Shown piece by piece: positions 1 through 11,530 of a stretch of DNA of 64,000 bases. The notes beneath the pieces are model-generated. The model had not been told where the DNA came from. It made no database searches and saw nothing but the letters and a program-made list of their open reading frames with translations. Source of the stretch: Zygnema cylindricum (taxonomy: Eukaryota; Streptophyta; Zygnematophyceae; Zygnematales; Zygnemataceae); contig JBBHKE010000769.1 in NCBI GenBank assembly GCA_037447655.1, positions 97,729 to 161,728 on the forward strand. The letters are read 5' to 3'. Both the position numbers and the translations under genes were made by a program. Position 1 is the stretch's first letter. The number at the start of each line of letters is the position of its first letter.

Positions 1-3000
1 ATTCCCTTGTTCCCACCAAATATCTCATCACTCTTTTGGCTCTTTCCTAGTCTTTTTTCCATGGTTCATTTAGACTTTTACTAAGGACACGTACTGTGGC
101 AACAATATCCGGGCGGGTACAATTCATTAAGTAAATTAAACTGGCTAGAATCTGGCAATAATGAATCCTTTCCATAAAACTATTTTTTTCTTCCTCATCC
201 ATCTCATCTTGCTTCCTCTTCACTCCCATCGCATACTTTTTTTCAATCCATAGGAGTGGTGCATCTGTTTCTTTTCTCTATATGAAATTTTTCTAGCACA
301 TTACCGATAGTTTTTTTTTGAGTAAGTCATATAATCCTATTCCCTGTATCCCTCTCCATTTGAATCCCCAAAATGTAATTTACTTTGTTCAGATCTTTTA
401 TGTCAAACTGGTTTCTCAGGTCCTGTTTTAGTTTGTTAATCTTATCTAAAAACTTGCTTAAGACTAAAAAATCATCCACATAAATAGAAATAAATATCAC
501 TCCATTCTCATCCTCAAATAGATATTTGGAGTTATCTGAACTAATTTTGATATACCCTAATCATGTTAGAAGTTTGTCCAACTTTATGTTCCATTGTGGA
601 GGGGCATGTTTAAGGCCATAAAGTGATTTTATCAGTTTGCATACCTTCCTTTCTTCTCCAATTTCCACGAGTCCCTTCGATTGCCTCATGTGGATTTCTT
701 GTTTCAACCCTCCATGTAAACAAGCAGTTATAAAATCCATCTCGTGTATTTCCATATCCTCTGCTGCAGCTAAACTTTAGAGGATCTCACTAAAGGAAAT
801 CTGATGAAACTTAAGAGGATTCTGACTGAAGGAAATTTGACAAAATCTGACAACTGGTGCAAAGGTTTTTTCTTAGTCTATTCCTTCTTTCTCAGTAAAA
901 CCTTTAGCAACAAACTTAGCTTTGTATATTTTACTGGTATCATTTGGGTTTAGTTTGGGCTTAAAACCCACTAACATCCAATCTGTTTTGGTTCGGTGGA
1001 CAACCTACCAACTCCCATGTATTAGCTTCCATGATGGAGGCCATTTCTTCATTGATGGCAGTGATCCACCGCTTGGGATATTTATGGCCTCGAAGTATGT
1101 TTGAGGTTCATCTGGGTGAGACAATTTTGTAAATGGGTTATTTACCTGTCTTTCTTAAGCTGTTTACTACTTCTTCTTCCTCCTTCAAAATTTGATGCGG
1201 GTATGGAAAGCATCATCGGGTTTCGTTTAGAAAGATTTTCAGCTCTCGTATCTTCCAATTTTGGTGCTATATCAAGTTTCTCATTGGTTTCCACTTTGTA
1301 TTATGGCGTTACCTCCGATGGTGTTTTTTCCTCATTCTCCTTTGGTAGATCTGCAAGATTTTCCATTTCTCTATCTTCCTTGTCTTCATTTTCAAATTCA
1401 AAGTCAAAAAACTGATGCGGTTGAAATATGAAGTTGACTTCCTTATTAAATTTGAATGGATCAATGGAATTTACTTCATTCATTGCCACTATGTGTTTTA
1501 CCAAAATGATATCTCTCTTTTTCAAGTCATACACTCGGTATCTTTTTGTGCACTTTTCATATCCTACAAAATATCTTGGTTTTCCTCTTCCCTCTAGCTT
1601 CTATTTAGTCTTGTAGGAATCCAAATTGTAGACTTGACTTCCGAATACTCTCAAACTAGACAAATCTAGCTTTTTTCTTGTCCACCTCTCATACGGAGTT
1701 TCCTCCTTATTTGTTGAAGTTAAGACTCTATTTTTGATGAAATTAGCATAGTTCATAGACTCGGCCCAAAACTACAACTCTATCCTCTTATCACTTAACA
1801 TACTTGTGAACATATCTCCTAATGTTCTATAAGCTCTTTTCTGCTACTCCATTTTGTTCCGGATTGTAGGGAACAGTTTTCTCATGATGAATTCTTTTTT
1901 CTTTAAGAAATTCCTCAAATTCCATTAAGGTGTTTCATTTCCCATTATCAATTCTTATCTCTTTTATTGAGGTTTCATGTAGTTTTTCACTCCATACTTT
2001 ATACTCTTTGAAACATCTCAATACCTCTGACTTATGTCTAAGAAATATACCGTAGTGTATACAGACCAATCATCTGTGATGGTTAACATCCATCTCTTCC
2101 CCCCATGTGAAGCATACCTAGTAGGTCCCCAAACATCAGTGTGATTTAGATCTAATACTTTCTCTCTTCTAAATGCGGTTGCCAATGGAAATCGAAGTCT
2201 ATGAATCTTCCCTTGGGCACATCCACTGCAATCATCTAAGTCTCATCATCCTCAAAATCAACACCATCCACTATTCCCTTTTTCTTCATTTTCTTTAATC
2301 TATCTAGATGCAAATGCCCCAACCTTTTGTGCCAAAGAATCAATTGCACACGAGTAGAGAACACTCTTTTCATTACAAAGCACAATTCTGAACATTCGTT
2401 GACTACCCTTCTCAGCTATGAAATAAACCTCATTATCAAAGCTTCGTGTGAAGATTCCTTTCTTAGTTCCTACCTCAAACTCATTTTCATCTAGGACAGT
2501 GTAAAGACGAGGTTCTTGCTAAGTTGTGGAATGTAAAAAACATTTAAAAGCGTTACAATTGAGGCCTTTCCATCAGCTAGAACCTTTAAGTCAATAGTTC
2601 CAACAACACTTGTGGTTTCTACTATAACATCTCCATACTCTATGTCAACTGTTGTGATCTTTCTCAGTTTAGTGAACCACCTCTTATCTTTGCACATATG
2701 CATTGAGGCCCCTAAGTTTATGATCCACCTATCCTCGAGTGGGTCCTTCTTACCTCCGAAAGCACACTCCTGTCTCCGTGGAAAGTTGACATGTTTCTTA
2801 GTGGTTTTAAGATTAAGAATAAGCTCCTCAAGCTCTTCTTCCGGTTTGGTTGCTTCATCCTCTTCCTCATCATTAATTTGAGTCAAGATAGTCTTTTTCT
2901 TTTCCCATTCGTTGAGGTTCTTTGTTCATCTTTAAGTCGGAGATCTGCAAGTTTTACACAATCTGCCATATAGTGTCCCGGTTTTTTGCAAAAGTGACAA

Positions 3001-3590
3001 AGTCCTCCTCGAGGAGTTCCTCTGCCTTGTCGATCAAACCTACCACCTCTTTGTCATCTTCCTCCAAAGTTTCAATAGGGATCTTTCCCTTTCTCCTCAT
3101 CATGTTTTTGCCAATTAAATCTTGCAGTCAATGCTTGGACACTTGGACTCCCTCTCTTAATTTCTATGGTGCTCTTTTTCACTAAAATCATTCCCACTAC
3201 ATCATCTCATTTCCAATTGCTTTTTGTTATATCCTGCAATCGATTAATAATATTTTCATACTCTTCAGGTAGTTTCATCATCAATGTATTTACTTTTTGT
3301 CTCTTAGACCATGAGTTACCTGCACTCTAAATCTCCAAATAATGCTCCTAAATTGTTGCAATAATCATTCATATTTCCTCTCTTATAAGTATAGGATGCA
3401 ATCTTGTTTTCTTCCTGCAGTTGCAGCTGCATTAATCCCCTCTTGTAGTTGTTAACTAGTGATACCCAAATATGAGTGGAAGATTTGACTTGCATAAGGG
3501 GAATGGCAATGCCTTTCACTACAATTTTGAGAATGAAGAGCTTAGCAACCTTGTCCCTATAGTTCCATTTTTCATGTGCTGAGATATATA
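1..3590 (-). mobile_element. Degenerate Ty1/copia retrotransposon A (gag-pol remnant)
   Basis: Read on the minus strand the order is gag, protease, integrase, reverse transcriptase, RNase H, the Ty1/copia order. Visible pieces are a gag segment at 3316-3590, a CCHC knuckle (CHFCKKPGHYMADC) at about 2955-3003, a protease region at 2491-2886, the integrase C-terminal linker at 1301-1534 and the reverse transcriptase motif YGLKHAPPQW inside 561-755. The stretch after it (47-229) holds the copia signature TRPDI just before RNase H. Many stops and frameshifts break it into short ORFs, so it is dead. The protease active site reads N-L-G instead of D-S-G. The 3' LTR lies outside the window, and the 5' end meets the LTR of element B near 3590. 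Confidence 0.85.
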
Positions 3591-4305
3591 GGATTTGATA
3601 GCTACTTAAAGATGAACATGCAAAACAAACCGATTAGCTAGATTTACGGGAAATCTCACAAAGAAGCAATGAGAATTTCATATGCATGCCCGTACAGCAC
3701 TGAACAAATTGATCAACATTTATATGAATGGCGAACATTAAATGTCACTTTAATCGAATGACTGTCATTCAAGCTAATATTACGGAATGTTCATTTTGGT
3801 GGTTTATGGACGATATGTAACCGTATGATACGTGGCGCGACATTTGTGGAAAGCGGAATCTCCGGGAAGCATCAGAACGTGTCTACATATGACAGATGTC
3901 CTCACTATGGCTATGCCGTACCTTAACCGTACAGAAGGTACCACAATACGTGTACCCTCTTCTACGGAACAGTCATGTGATTAGTGCTGAACATCAGTAA
4001 ATAGGGGTTTTAGAGAGGAGTTATAAGATTTAGGAATTTTTTAGGTAGCCGTCTCTCTCCCAGAGTGGTTCTGTAATAGGTATTTTTTGTCTCCTCATAA
4101 CTAATCCTCTGTTTGGGAGTTTTCAAATATTTTTCCTCTTGTGGGCTAAAGGGAGCCTACACTACACAAGGATGTAGTAATTGATGTAATTTTTTTGCCA
4201 CGGTGGCGTTGTTCGTACAAAAAAAAGGCCATTGTTAATTCATTAGAGGCTTCATATACAAAGAGGCATTCTGTGATCCAATGGGGGACATAGAAATGCA
4301 CGTTA
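3590..4305 (+). mobile_element. Truncated 5' LTR of copia element B
   Basis: This segment aligns by eye with the later part of the LTR at 7544-8788. Both share a GATATATAGG start, a GAGAG-rich block before CTCTCCCAGAG, and the blocks around TACACTACACAAGG. The first 285 bases or so of that LTR are missing, so the element is truncated where it meets element A. It ends just before a conserved leader, GTTATGGGCCCACC, that also follows the LTR at 8788 and precedes gag in element F. Divergence from the 7544 copy is high, so this is an old insertion. Confidence 0.6.
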
Positions 4306-5391
4306 TGGGCCCACCCTCTAGGGTGCCCAATTTCAATAGAATAAGATTTATCAATAGGGAACCGATGATGACTGGTGCATTGTGTGAGAAGCGGTATTAG
4401 GGGATAGTAAGTGGATAAGTGAGATGTCCATCTCGAAGATTCCTCCATGATTTGGGGAAGTCAGATTTACAAGAACAACTTATAGTCCAACGAAGGAGGC
4501 AAACGAAAGGGAAAGCAATTTTTTGGTGGGAGAAAAAGAGAAAGGAAAGGAGCCCCTTACTCTAATTGCTGCGGCGATAGAGACATCAGTTCTGAAAACT
4601 AAAGAGAATGATACTCTCACATGGGAATACAAAAACATGGCAGCAAGACACTTCATCTTGAGACATCTCACTCAAGGTTTGGCAACATCTCAACTTCACA
4701 TAGTTACGGGTGCAAATCTGTGGACAACTCTAGTAGATATTTACAAGAGTGGAATTATTCAAGAGCAACACCTGGCTGAGTAGAAACAAAATACATAATC
4801 TTACAAATGGGGAAAGATGTTAGACTACTGCACTGATTTAGCCACTTTGTATATGGAGTTGGAAATTGCACGTTGGATTGGAACCATGAAAACAAAGGTC
4901 AACACTTTGATCATGATATTATTAGATGACAATGAGAATGTGGTTAACTGAGTATACGATCTTGACGACAACTTGTGGATCTGGAACTTAGTTGTCAGAA
5001 TGATCCTCCTTCGAGAGATCACTATTGAGATCTAAAGAGTAGGAAAAATTGTTCAAGCTCTGGCAACTGGGACATATCGGTGGAGCAAGGACCTTAAAAA
5101 ACCTTATGGAAGTTTGAGCGAATGGGGAAATCACCCCGAAGGACCGAGAACTCCAAAAGGACTTTGTCACTTTTGCAAAACACCTGGTCACTACATGGCA
5201 GAGTGCACTAAGTTAACGGAGTTGAGGCTTAAGGAGTGTCAAGTTGGTGGATCCTCAAGAGGGAAGAAAAAGGCATTTGTGACGACACAAGGGAAAGGCG
5301 AGTCAAGAGAAGAGGATGCTTTGGATGAGGATGATGGAGAACTTTTTCTTAATGAGAAGTAAGAGGAGACGCATATCCCACGAAAGCTGAA
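4306..5391 (+). pseudogene. Copia element B gag remnant with zinc knuckle
   Basis: The reading resembles copia gag (UBN2-like). The segment at 4523-4783 carries the typical stretch leading into a DIYKSG motif, and a CCHC knuckle CHFCKTPGHYMAEC lies at about 5165-5206, followed by a charged linker ending near 5362. In-frame stops, for example at 4781 and 4796, break the frame, so no functional capsid protein can be made. It continues directly into the protease remnant at 5392. Confidence 0.75.
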
Positions 5392-7543
5392 GTGCGCAAT
5401 CAAAGCTGTCCGAGAAGCTACGAAAGAAGTTTTGAACATAAACTCAGGTGCTTGAATGCATATGTGTCAAGAAAAGGAGTTATTTACAAAACTGGAAATA
5501 TTCCCACCGTAGAGATAGAGTATGGGAATGGGAGAATAGTCACTACCGATCTGGTAAGATCGGTAGATCTGAAAAAACTAGTGGAAGGTCATACGTCCAT
5601 AGTTACTTTTTCAGATGTACTCTACATATATATGTTGAGTAAGAATCTTATCTCCACCTTTGTTTTGGATGACAAAGACTTTCATACCTATATTAGGAAG
5701 GGAGTCTTTACGGCTAAGTGTGACGGTGAGGTCTATTTTACAGCTGAAAAAGGTTGCCAAGGGATATTTTAGGCTGAACCTAAGTAATGAAAAGCAGAAA
5801 GCTTATTTTGTAAGTAGTACTGATATGATGATATAACATTAGCGTTTGGGTCATGTGCATCTAGGCCGATTGAGAGAAATGAAAAGATTGAAAGTAGTGG
5901 AAGGCATTCGTTTAAAGATAATGAAATGATGAGTGACTGTGGTGGATGTGCCCAAGGTAAGGCTCACAAATTGCCCTTCCCAAAATCAGCTACATATAAA
6001 GGGGAAAAGGTCTTAGATTTGGTGCATACAGATATTTGGGGACCGGCTAGAGCGCCATCAGTAGGAGGGAAAAGATTCATGCTCACCATAAATGATGATT
6101 GGTCTAGGTTTAGGTAATCAAGAGTTTACTTCCTCAAATCAAAGTCCAAAGCACCAACATACTTCAATGAGTATAGAGCCTGAAGTGAAAAGCTTCATGA
6201 GACTCCCATTAAAAGAATTAGAAGTGATAATGGGGGGGAGTAAACATCTAATCAGTTTGAGGACTTCTTAGAAGATGAGGGCATGGGACTTCTTAAAAGA
6301 TGAGGGCATGCAACACCAAAAAATAGTCCCAGATTACTCAAAACAAATTGGTTTTGCTAAAAGGTTGAACAGAATCTCAAGTGACATTGCCTGGAGCATG
6401 CTGAAAGATAAAAAGATAGGAAGACACTTCTTGACAGAAGCCATGAATTGTGCAAAATATATCAAAAACATAGTTGTTACCTAAGCTATAAAGAGAAAAA
6501 CACTATATGGCAGATGGGTTGGTAGAAAGCGTGATGTGTCATACTTAAAGGTATTCGGAAGTCAAGTATATAGTCTGAACACTGACAGGTATGATTGGAA
6601 ACTAGATGCTCATGGAAAATTTAGATATCTAGTGGGGTTTGATGAAGATGTCAAATGTTACATAGTTTATGACGTGAAAAGAAAGACATCATAATGGTTA
6701 AGCATCTAGTGGTGATGGATGAAAGGAAATCTGTACATCCTTTCAAGTATACTAAAACTATCGCAATCAGATTTGATTTAGATAGTGAAATAGATTCATA
6801 TCTCCTTGACATCCATATACCTCAACTAATCACAACAAACCAAAAAGATTTTCGACACAAAGTGAACCACTTGTGGATTCATAGTTTCTAGCTCACACCC
6901 AGGAAATGGAAGAAAAGAGAATAGAACTTGAATCTATGGATAGGGGAGCAAGCGATAAAAGTCGGATGAATCCGATTCTTCCATTCATTCCAGCCTCAAA
7001 TTACAACGAGGACAAAGGAGCAACAAAAGACTACAGGAAAAACAAATAGTTAGCTAGGAAACTAGATTGTCACACCCAGATGAGCCTCGAAATTATTAAG
7101 AAGCATTGAACAGTCCAAAATAGGACAGATGGAGTAGTGCCATTAATGATGAGATGGCTTCCATTATGAAGCCAATGCATAGGAGTTATTGGAATGTCCT
7201 CCAAACAGAAAGCCAATAGGGTGTAAATGGTTGTTTAAGTTGAAACTGAACCCAGGTAATACTATTGAGAGGTACAAAGCTAGATTGGTGGCAAAGGGTT
7301 TTACCCAAAAAGAGGGGATTGACTATGAAGAGAATTTTGCACCGGTTGTACGCTTCCCTTCGGTAAGGATTCTCCTCCGTCTATCAGCAGCGAAAGACAA
7401 GGAGATCCATCAGATAGACATTAAAACTTCCATTCTCAATGGTTAGTTAAAGGAAGAAATTGTTATGAGACAAACGGAAGGTTTTGTGGAGGGAGGAGAG
7501 GAGAGTAAAGTCTTGATTAACTCTTTGTATAGAGTGAAGCACG
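5392..7543 (+). pseudogene. Copia element B pol remnant, ends abruptly inside RT
   Basis: The protease area at 5392-5772 has its catalytic triplet changed to N-S-G and an adjacent stop codon. Integrase follows: the HTDIWGP motif with the first catalytic Asp is at about 6025-6045, and a later integrase piece lies at 6275-6484. A linker with VVMDERKSV is at about 6711. The start of reverse transcriptase (GCKWLFKLKL, YKARLVAKGFTQ) is at 7189-7446. Multiple stops and frameshifts are present. Reading ends within the motif related to SLYGLKHAP, exactly where the next LTR begins at 7544, so the rest of RT and all of RNase H are absent. Confidence 0.8.
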
Positions 7544-7734
7544 TGTTGATATTTGAGTATTTTATAGGTCTATATTAGGATAGAAAAAGAGCTGAGGCGG
7601 TCTGCCTCTAACTCCCTTTTCCAAGCTCCCATACTTGTTGTAGTCACTGAAGGCTGGATAGGGAGCTAGAGCCATGGCTGCCTAGGCTCTCTAGAGAAGA
7701 CAGGGGGTAAATTAGGTAGACTTACCAAAATTTA

Positions 7735-7790
7735 GTTGACGGACCCAGGAATTGATCCTGGTACCAACCGGCCGTCAATCCGCACTAGCC
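7735..7790 (-). repeat. Nested hairpin / tRNA-like module inside LTR
   Basis: An outer pair TTGACGG/CCGTCAA encloses an inner pair CCAGG/CCTGG. Read antisense to the LTR, the inner stem has a seven-base loop like a tRNA T-arm. Comparable modules lie antisense in the LTRs at 44030-44091, 45629-45692, 58430-58505 and 62345-62420, usually preceded by a segment like TAGAGCGAACGGCTACG that resembles a pol III A-box. A complete cloverleaf with a matching 5' acceptor strand is not seen, so it is not called a tRNA gene. Confidence 0.45.
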
Positions 7791-7958
7791 GTTAGCTCTA
7801 GCCGTTATGTCTAGAACAGATATTACGATATATAGGGTTTGACAAATATATAAATCGTTAAATGTAGATTAATCCGTTTAACGCCTAAATAGATACTTAG
7901 TACATAGAAACAGTTTAATTTAGTACGAAGTACGGAATGGGGGGGCAGAACGGATACC

Positions 7959-8051
7959 GCGCATTTGTTTCGATAGCGAAACAAATACCGCGCATTTGTT
8001 TCGACAGCGAAACAAATACCGCGCATTTGTTTCGATAGCGAAACAAATACC
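7959..8051. repeat. Three tandem 31-bp palindromic repeats in LTR
   Basis: Three consecutive 31-base units each contain TTTGTTTCG, a short spacer and CGAAACAAA, so each can form a 9-bp hairpin. The units differ only at a spacer position (ATAG versus ACAG). The same triplet is conserved in reverse orientation at 58188-58280. The placement in the LTR upstream half suggests a promoter or enhancer element, but this is inference. Confidence 0.8.
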
Positions 8052-8788
8052 GCGCGTCGAATTTCAGTGGCTAGGATTATAGCCGGTTTTGATCGGACGG
8101 CTACGATAAGCGCCGCGATCACGGAAAAGGTACTTTTGGCGTTTTACGGTCTTTGTCACGTCAAGTGACACGTGGCGTGATGACATTGGACTACGGGAAT
8201 TCCGGAGATTACAGGAACTAATCCTGATTTGACACGTGTCGACATTTTGGCCATGTCGTACAATGGCCGTACAGAAAGTACACCGGCACCTGTACTTTTC
8301 TGTACAACACAGTAATTTGATTGGTGCCGTACTTCAGTAGATAGAGTTTTAGAGAGGGTTTAGGACTTAGAAAATTTTGGGTAGGCAGCTGCCTCTCCCA
8401 GAGAGCACCCTGTATAAATGGCAAACTTTGGCCAGCCATAACTATCAATTTACTTGACCATTTTCAGTGATTCTTTTTGCTGCGGACTCAGGGGAGTCTA
8501 GGCTACACAGGGGTGTAGTCGGTCAGAGTTTTTGTCGGCCAGGGTGGCTGTATTTCTAAGGGAAAGTCAAAGTGGGTGAATGTGTCCAAATCTCATATTC
8601 TAAATTTGCATTCTGTGGTGGAACTGAGCACACAGAAAGTGTTATTTCACAGGGGTGAATCTATATTGGGGTTTTGACTGTCAAGGGATGAGTCATTTGG
8701 GTTTATATCAACTTGGAGTCGGCACTATCTAGATTAGCTTCTTTTGGATCTGCATACTCTGAGGGCCAATGGAGGTCTCAGAGTTTCA

Positions 8789-9052
8789 GGTTATGGGCCC
8801 ACCATCTAGGGTGCCTATGTGCGATGGAACAGACTTTACTTATTGGGAGTTTACAATGGCGGGATTGCTTTTCGAGAAGCACTTATGGGGAATTGTTTCG
8901 GGACAAGTGAGATGTCCGCCACCTGGCTTTGGAGGAGCTTACTATAGAGATTCATCTGAGGCTGCCCAAAATATCATCCGGAGCTCAGATGCATCAGAAG
9001 GTGAAGGGAAGAATCTTTCCGTGGATGGGGAAATAGGGGAGAAGGAAAAAGG
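8789..9052 (+). pseudogene. Copia gag N-terminus following LTR
   Basis: An ATG at about 8793 opens a reading with DGTDFTYWEF and LWGIVSG, the usual opening of copia gag where an aromatic-rich core is followed by a LWxxVxG motif. The reading continues for roughly 85 codons and then dissolves into a CT/CCCT tract at 9053. No further pol sequence follows, so this is the 5' end of a second element truncated after the first part of gag. Confidence 0.7.
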
Positions 9053-9118
9053 GTCTCTCTCTCTCTCTCTCTCCCTCCCTCCCTCCCTCCCCCTCCCTTC
9101 CCCTTCCCCCCTCTCATA
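9053..9118. repeat. CT / CCCT simple repeat
   Basis: A pyrimidine tract of CT dinucleotides changes to CCCT and CCTT. Open frames across it on both strands are low-complexity artefacts. Confidence 0.9.
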
Positions 9119-10176
9119 GTTCAAAATCAAAAGGAGGAATGAAATAAAAACCCGGTGGAAGTTACAAAGTTAACCTTTTTTCAACTTTAGTTCAATAATC
9201 GGAGGAGAATGGAAATTAGAACCGATGGAATATAGAAAGTTTTTAAGAACTTGACAGTCACCGTTTTCTAAATGATACAGTTGCAATAGTTTCATTCGAC
9301 TTTTTCTAAGAGTTGAAAGTAGGTTAGGATGTGGTAAAAAGAGCTGAGGGATAAAATGGTTTAGAAGACGGAAGAGAATGGAAAGACTGAACAGGAAGGG
9401 AGACTGAAGGAAAAAGGGGCTATCAGATGGGACCCATTTTATGACTGTCAGAATTTTGTTTAGAATCCTATGCTTCTCAGCTTTGTCAGACCGAACTTTA
9501 AATTATTAGCAGAGTATTTTTTTTTATTAGTTTCATTTTTTATCCAAATGATTAAACTTGTCAGAAATTTTTTCTTTTTTTGTCGAAATTCTTGAATACT
9601 GGTGGCTATACTATTACTCCGTAATGCAGCTCCATAATTTTGATTTTACAAAGAAGTTTTGAAGCTCAAACAGACCTTCAATTTTTCATTTTCTTTCCCT
9701 CTGTGGGTTCATAAAGACGAGTCAGGTTGCAAAATGTTTCAGGAGGAAGTATCCAGTTGCTTGTGACAGAATGTACAAACCATAAAAACCTTAACCTTAA
9801 CCTTCATTTATCCTTAGCCTTCAAAAATCCATGACCTTAACCTTAATCTTAAGCTCATTGTTTACATCGTTGAACACGAAAAACGTGTCGAATGTTGTCA
9901 AAGCTTTCATAACGTCATGAAAGTGTTGTTTTTTGTTTGTTCGTTCGTTTGTTTGTTTGTTTTTGTTTGAGCATTTAGCCCGTTTAATTAATTGATTGTT
10001 TCCTTTCATAATGGTCCATTTTATGGAATTCATGTTGACTTACTAGGCTTTGAAAATTTGTAGCACTGTGTCAGTTTCCGTTATATCTTGATTTTCTTGA
10101 AACCTTTTCCTGTTTTATCTTTTTTTGCACAGTAGTCATAAATGTTTTTATGTTTTTTCTTTTTCCTTCTTCTCAG
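9119..10176. other. Intergenic stretch without recognisable gene
   Basis: No coding similarity was recognised on either strand. It holds short CCTTAA-type runs near 9787-9850, GTTT runs near 9935-9965 and T-rich patches. A 5' partner exon for the kinase piece at 10177 was sought (an HRD motif on +) and not found. Confidence 0.5.
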
Positions 10177-10279
10177 GATTATCGTGCAAAACTGTCTTTT
10201 GGTCTCGTTGAAAGGGCGGAAACTGACATGGGAATTATGGGGACTTTGGGATACATCGATCCCAATTATATTAAAACTG
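10177..10279 (+). pseudogene. Isolated protein-kinase activation-segment exon
   Basis: A polypyrimidine tract and CAG at 10176 precede the exon, and GTAAGT follows at 10280, so it has good splice borders (phase 0 in, phase 1 out). The 34 codons read as the segment from before DFG to the P+1 loop of a plant receptor-like kinase: AKLSFGLVE, then MGTLGYIDPNYIKTG. The expected AKLSDFGL has lost one codon, the metal-binding Asp of DFG, while the frame is kept. No neighbouring HRD-containing or C-lobe exon was recognised. It lies about 2.6 kb beyond the juxtamembrane exon of the LysM receptor but on the opposite strand. It may be a displaced piece of that gene or a remnant of another kinase. Confidence 0.7.
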
Positions 10280-10654
10280 GTAAGTAAAATTATGCTCATT
10301 TAATTTATTAGCTCATTTAGCGTATTGTATTGCGGCTTTCATTCCCTACTTCGTACCAAAGATTGGTCGTCCATTGTTAGTTTTTGAAATGATGGTTTTT
10401 TTTTCCAATTTCGTTCGTTTGTCTTTTATTGATGGAGTGTGGTAGAAAACTTCCATTTCTTTTTTTTTAGAGATTCTTTTTGTAATTCCCTTACCTGTTT
10501 TGTTGTAGACTTAAAGAAAATGGTTTATATTTTGGTTTCTTGTAACACTATGGGCCATTATATTCTTCTGAAAGCATTGGAGGGAAAGAGTGAGAGGGAA
10601 GGAGGGAGAGGGAGAGGCAGAGGACGAGGGAGTGGGGGAGGGAGTGGGCGAGGA

Positions 10655-10925
10655 CGAGGGAGAAAGATACCACAATATTTCCAACAAAAGTGGTTCCGAC
10701 ATTTGAGATTGGGCAGAACACAGAGCGGGAGAGGGAGAGGGAGGAGTGGAGGAGGGAATCGGCGAGGGGTATGGAGAAGGATTCCACAATGTTCCCAACA
10801 GAAGTTGTTTTGACATTTGAGACCGATCAAGGTATGCGGAGAGGGAGAGGGAAAAGGAGAGGGAGGGGGAGAGAGTGAAAGATTCCACAATGTTCCCAAC
10901 AAAAGTGGTTTTTTGACATCCCCGA
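10655..10925 (+). repeat. Three tandem degenerate repeats with purine-rich spacers
   Basis: A block beginning CCACAAT, followed by CCAACA, AAGT and a GACAT-type end, starts near 10668, 10786 and 10879. GGGAGA-rich spacers of different length separate the copies. Long ORFs across it on both strands come from the purine bias and are not credible genes. Confidence 0.75.
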
Positions 10926-11219
10926 TTGGTAAAATTACAATTGGATTCAGTTCAACTGACTGTGTGGGTTTTGAAACGGAGGAGTGAATATAACAATGGA
11001 TAGCATAGGATGAAGATAATGATTGATAAGGTTAAGGACAAAGATTTGGCTTGGAATAAGTTTACAAGGTTAAGGATAAGGATACGGTTAAGGATATGGA
11101 AATGGTTTGGAAATAAAGCTAAAGGTAAGGATAAAGATAACATCACATGTTCACATTTTTATATTTTAAAATTAAAGTTTTTATATTTTTAAGCTATAAT
11201 TGGAACTCATACGAGTCTT

Positions 11220-11220
<1 letters not shown>

Positions 11221-11252
<32 letters not shown>

Positions 11253-11530
11253 TTTTGCATCACTTTAGTAATTACTAGTGTCGTGTATCGAAAACCTCTT
11301 GATGATATTCGATATGCACCTTACTCTGACCTACCGACAATTTGCATATCGGCCCGATATAACGAGAAGGCTAATCTCGCGATGAAATTACTTTATTTAG
11401 CGATAAGTTATCGGTTCGATAACTACAGTACAGTACCATGATACCTCCGTTGATACCACCATGATACCTCCGTTGATACCTCCGTTCGGTGAGTTTTAAC
11501 AGCCCCGCCCCCCCCCCCCCCCCCCCCGGG
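11221..11530. repeat. Homopolymer and CGATA-rich repeat block
   Basis: A run of about 30 T at 11221-11251 is followed by sequence rich in CGATAA/TATCG words (11290-11430), two copies of CCATGATACCTCCGTTGATA-like sequence at about 11439-11482, and about 25 C at 11503-11527. The CGATAA-rich part resembles the block at 47349-48230, so it may be a fragment of the same mobile repeat. Confidence 0.55.

Larger units (their letters stand above)
7544..8788 (+). mobile_element. Full-length copia LTR (1,245 bp)
   Basis: The LTR runs from TGTTGATATTTGAG to GAGTTTCA, giving the TG...CA ends expected of an LTR. A second, very similar copy in reverse orientation fills 57451-58692 (1,242 bp). It is followed at once by the leader GGTTATGGGCCCACC and the start of gag, so it acts as a 5' LTR here. 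No target duplication is seen on the left, where it abuts reverse transcriptase of element B. It contains three tandem 31-bp dyad repeats and, in antisense, a nested hairpin resembling the 3' half of a tRNA. Confidence 0.85.

Noticed and set aside
9787-9850. Telomere-like CCTTAA runs
   Set aside because: The unit is not the plant telomere repeat (CCCTAAA) and is short and irregular.
10439-10902. Several overlapping frames of 80-125 codons on both strands
   Set aside because: They arise from purine-rich tandem repeats; no splice or domain support.
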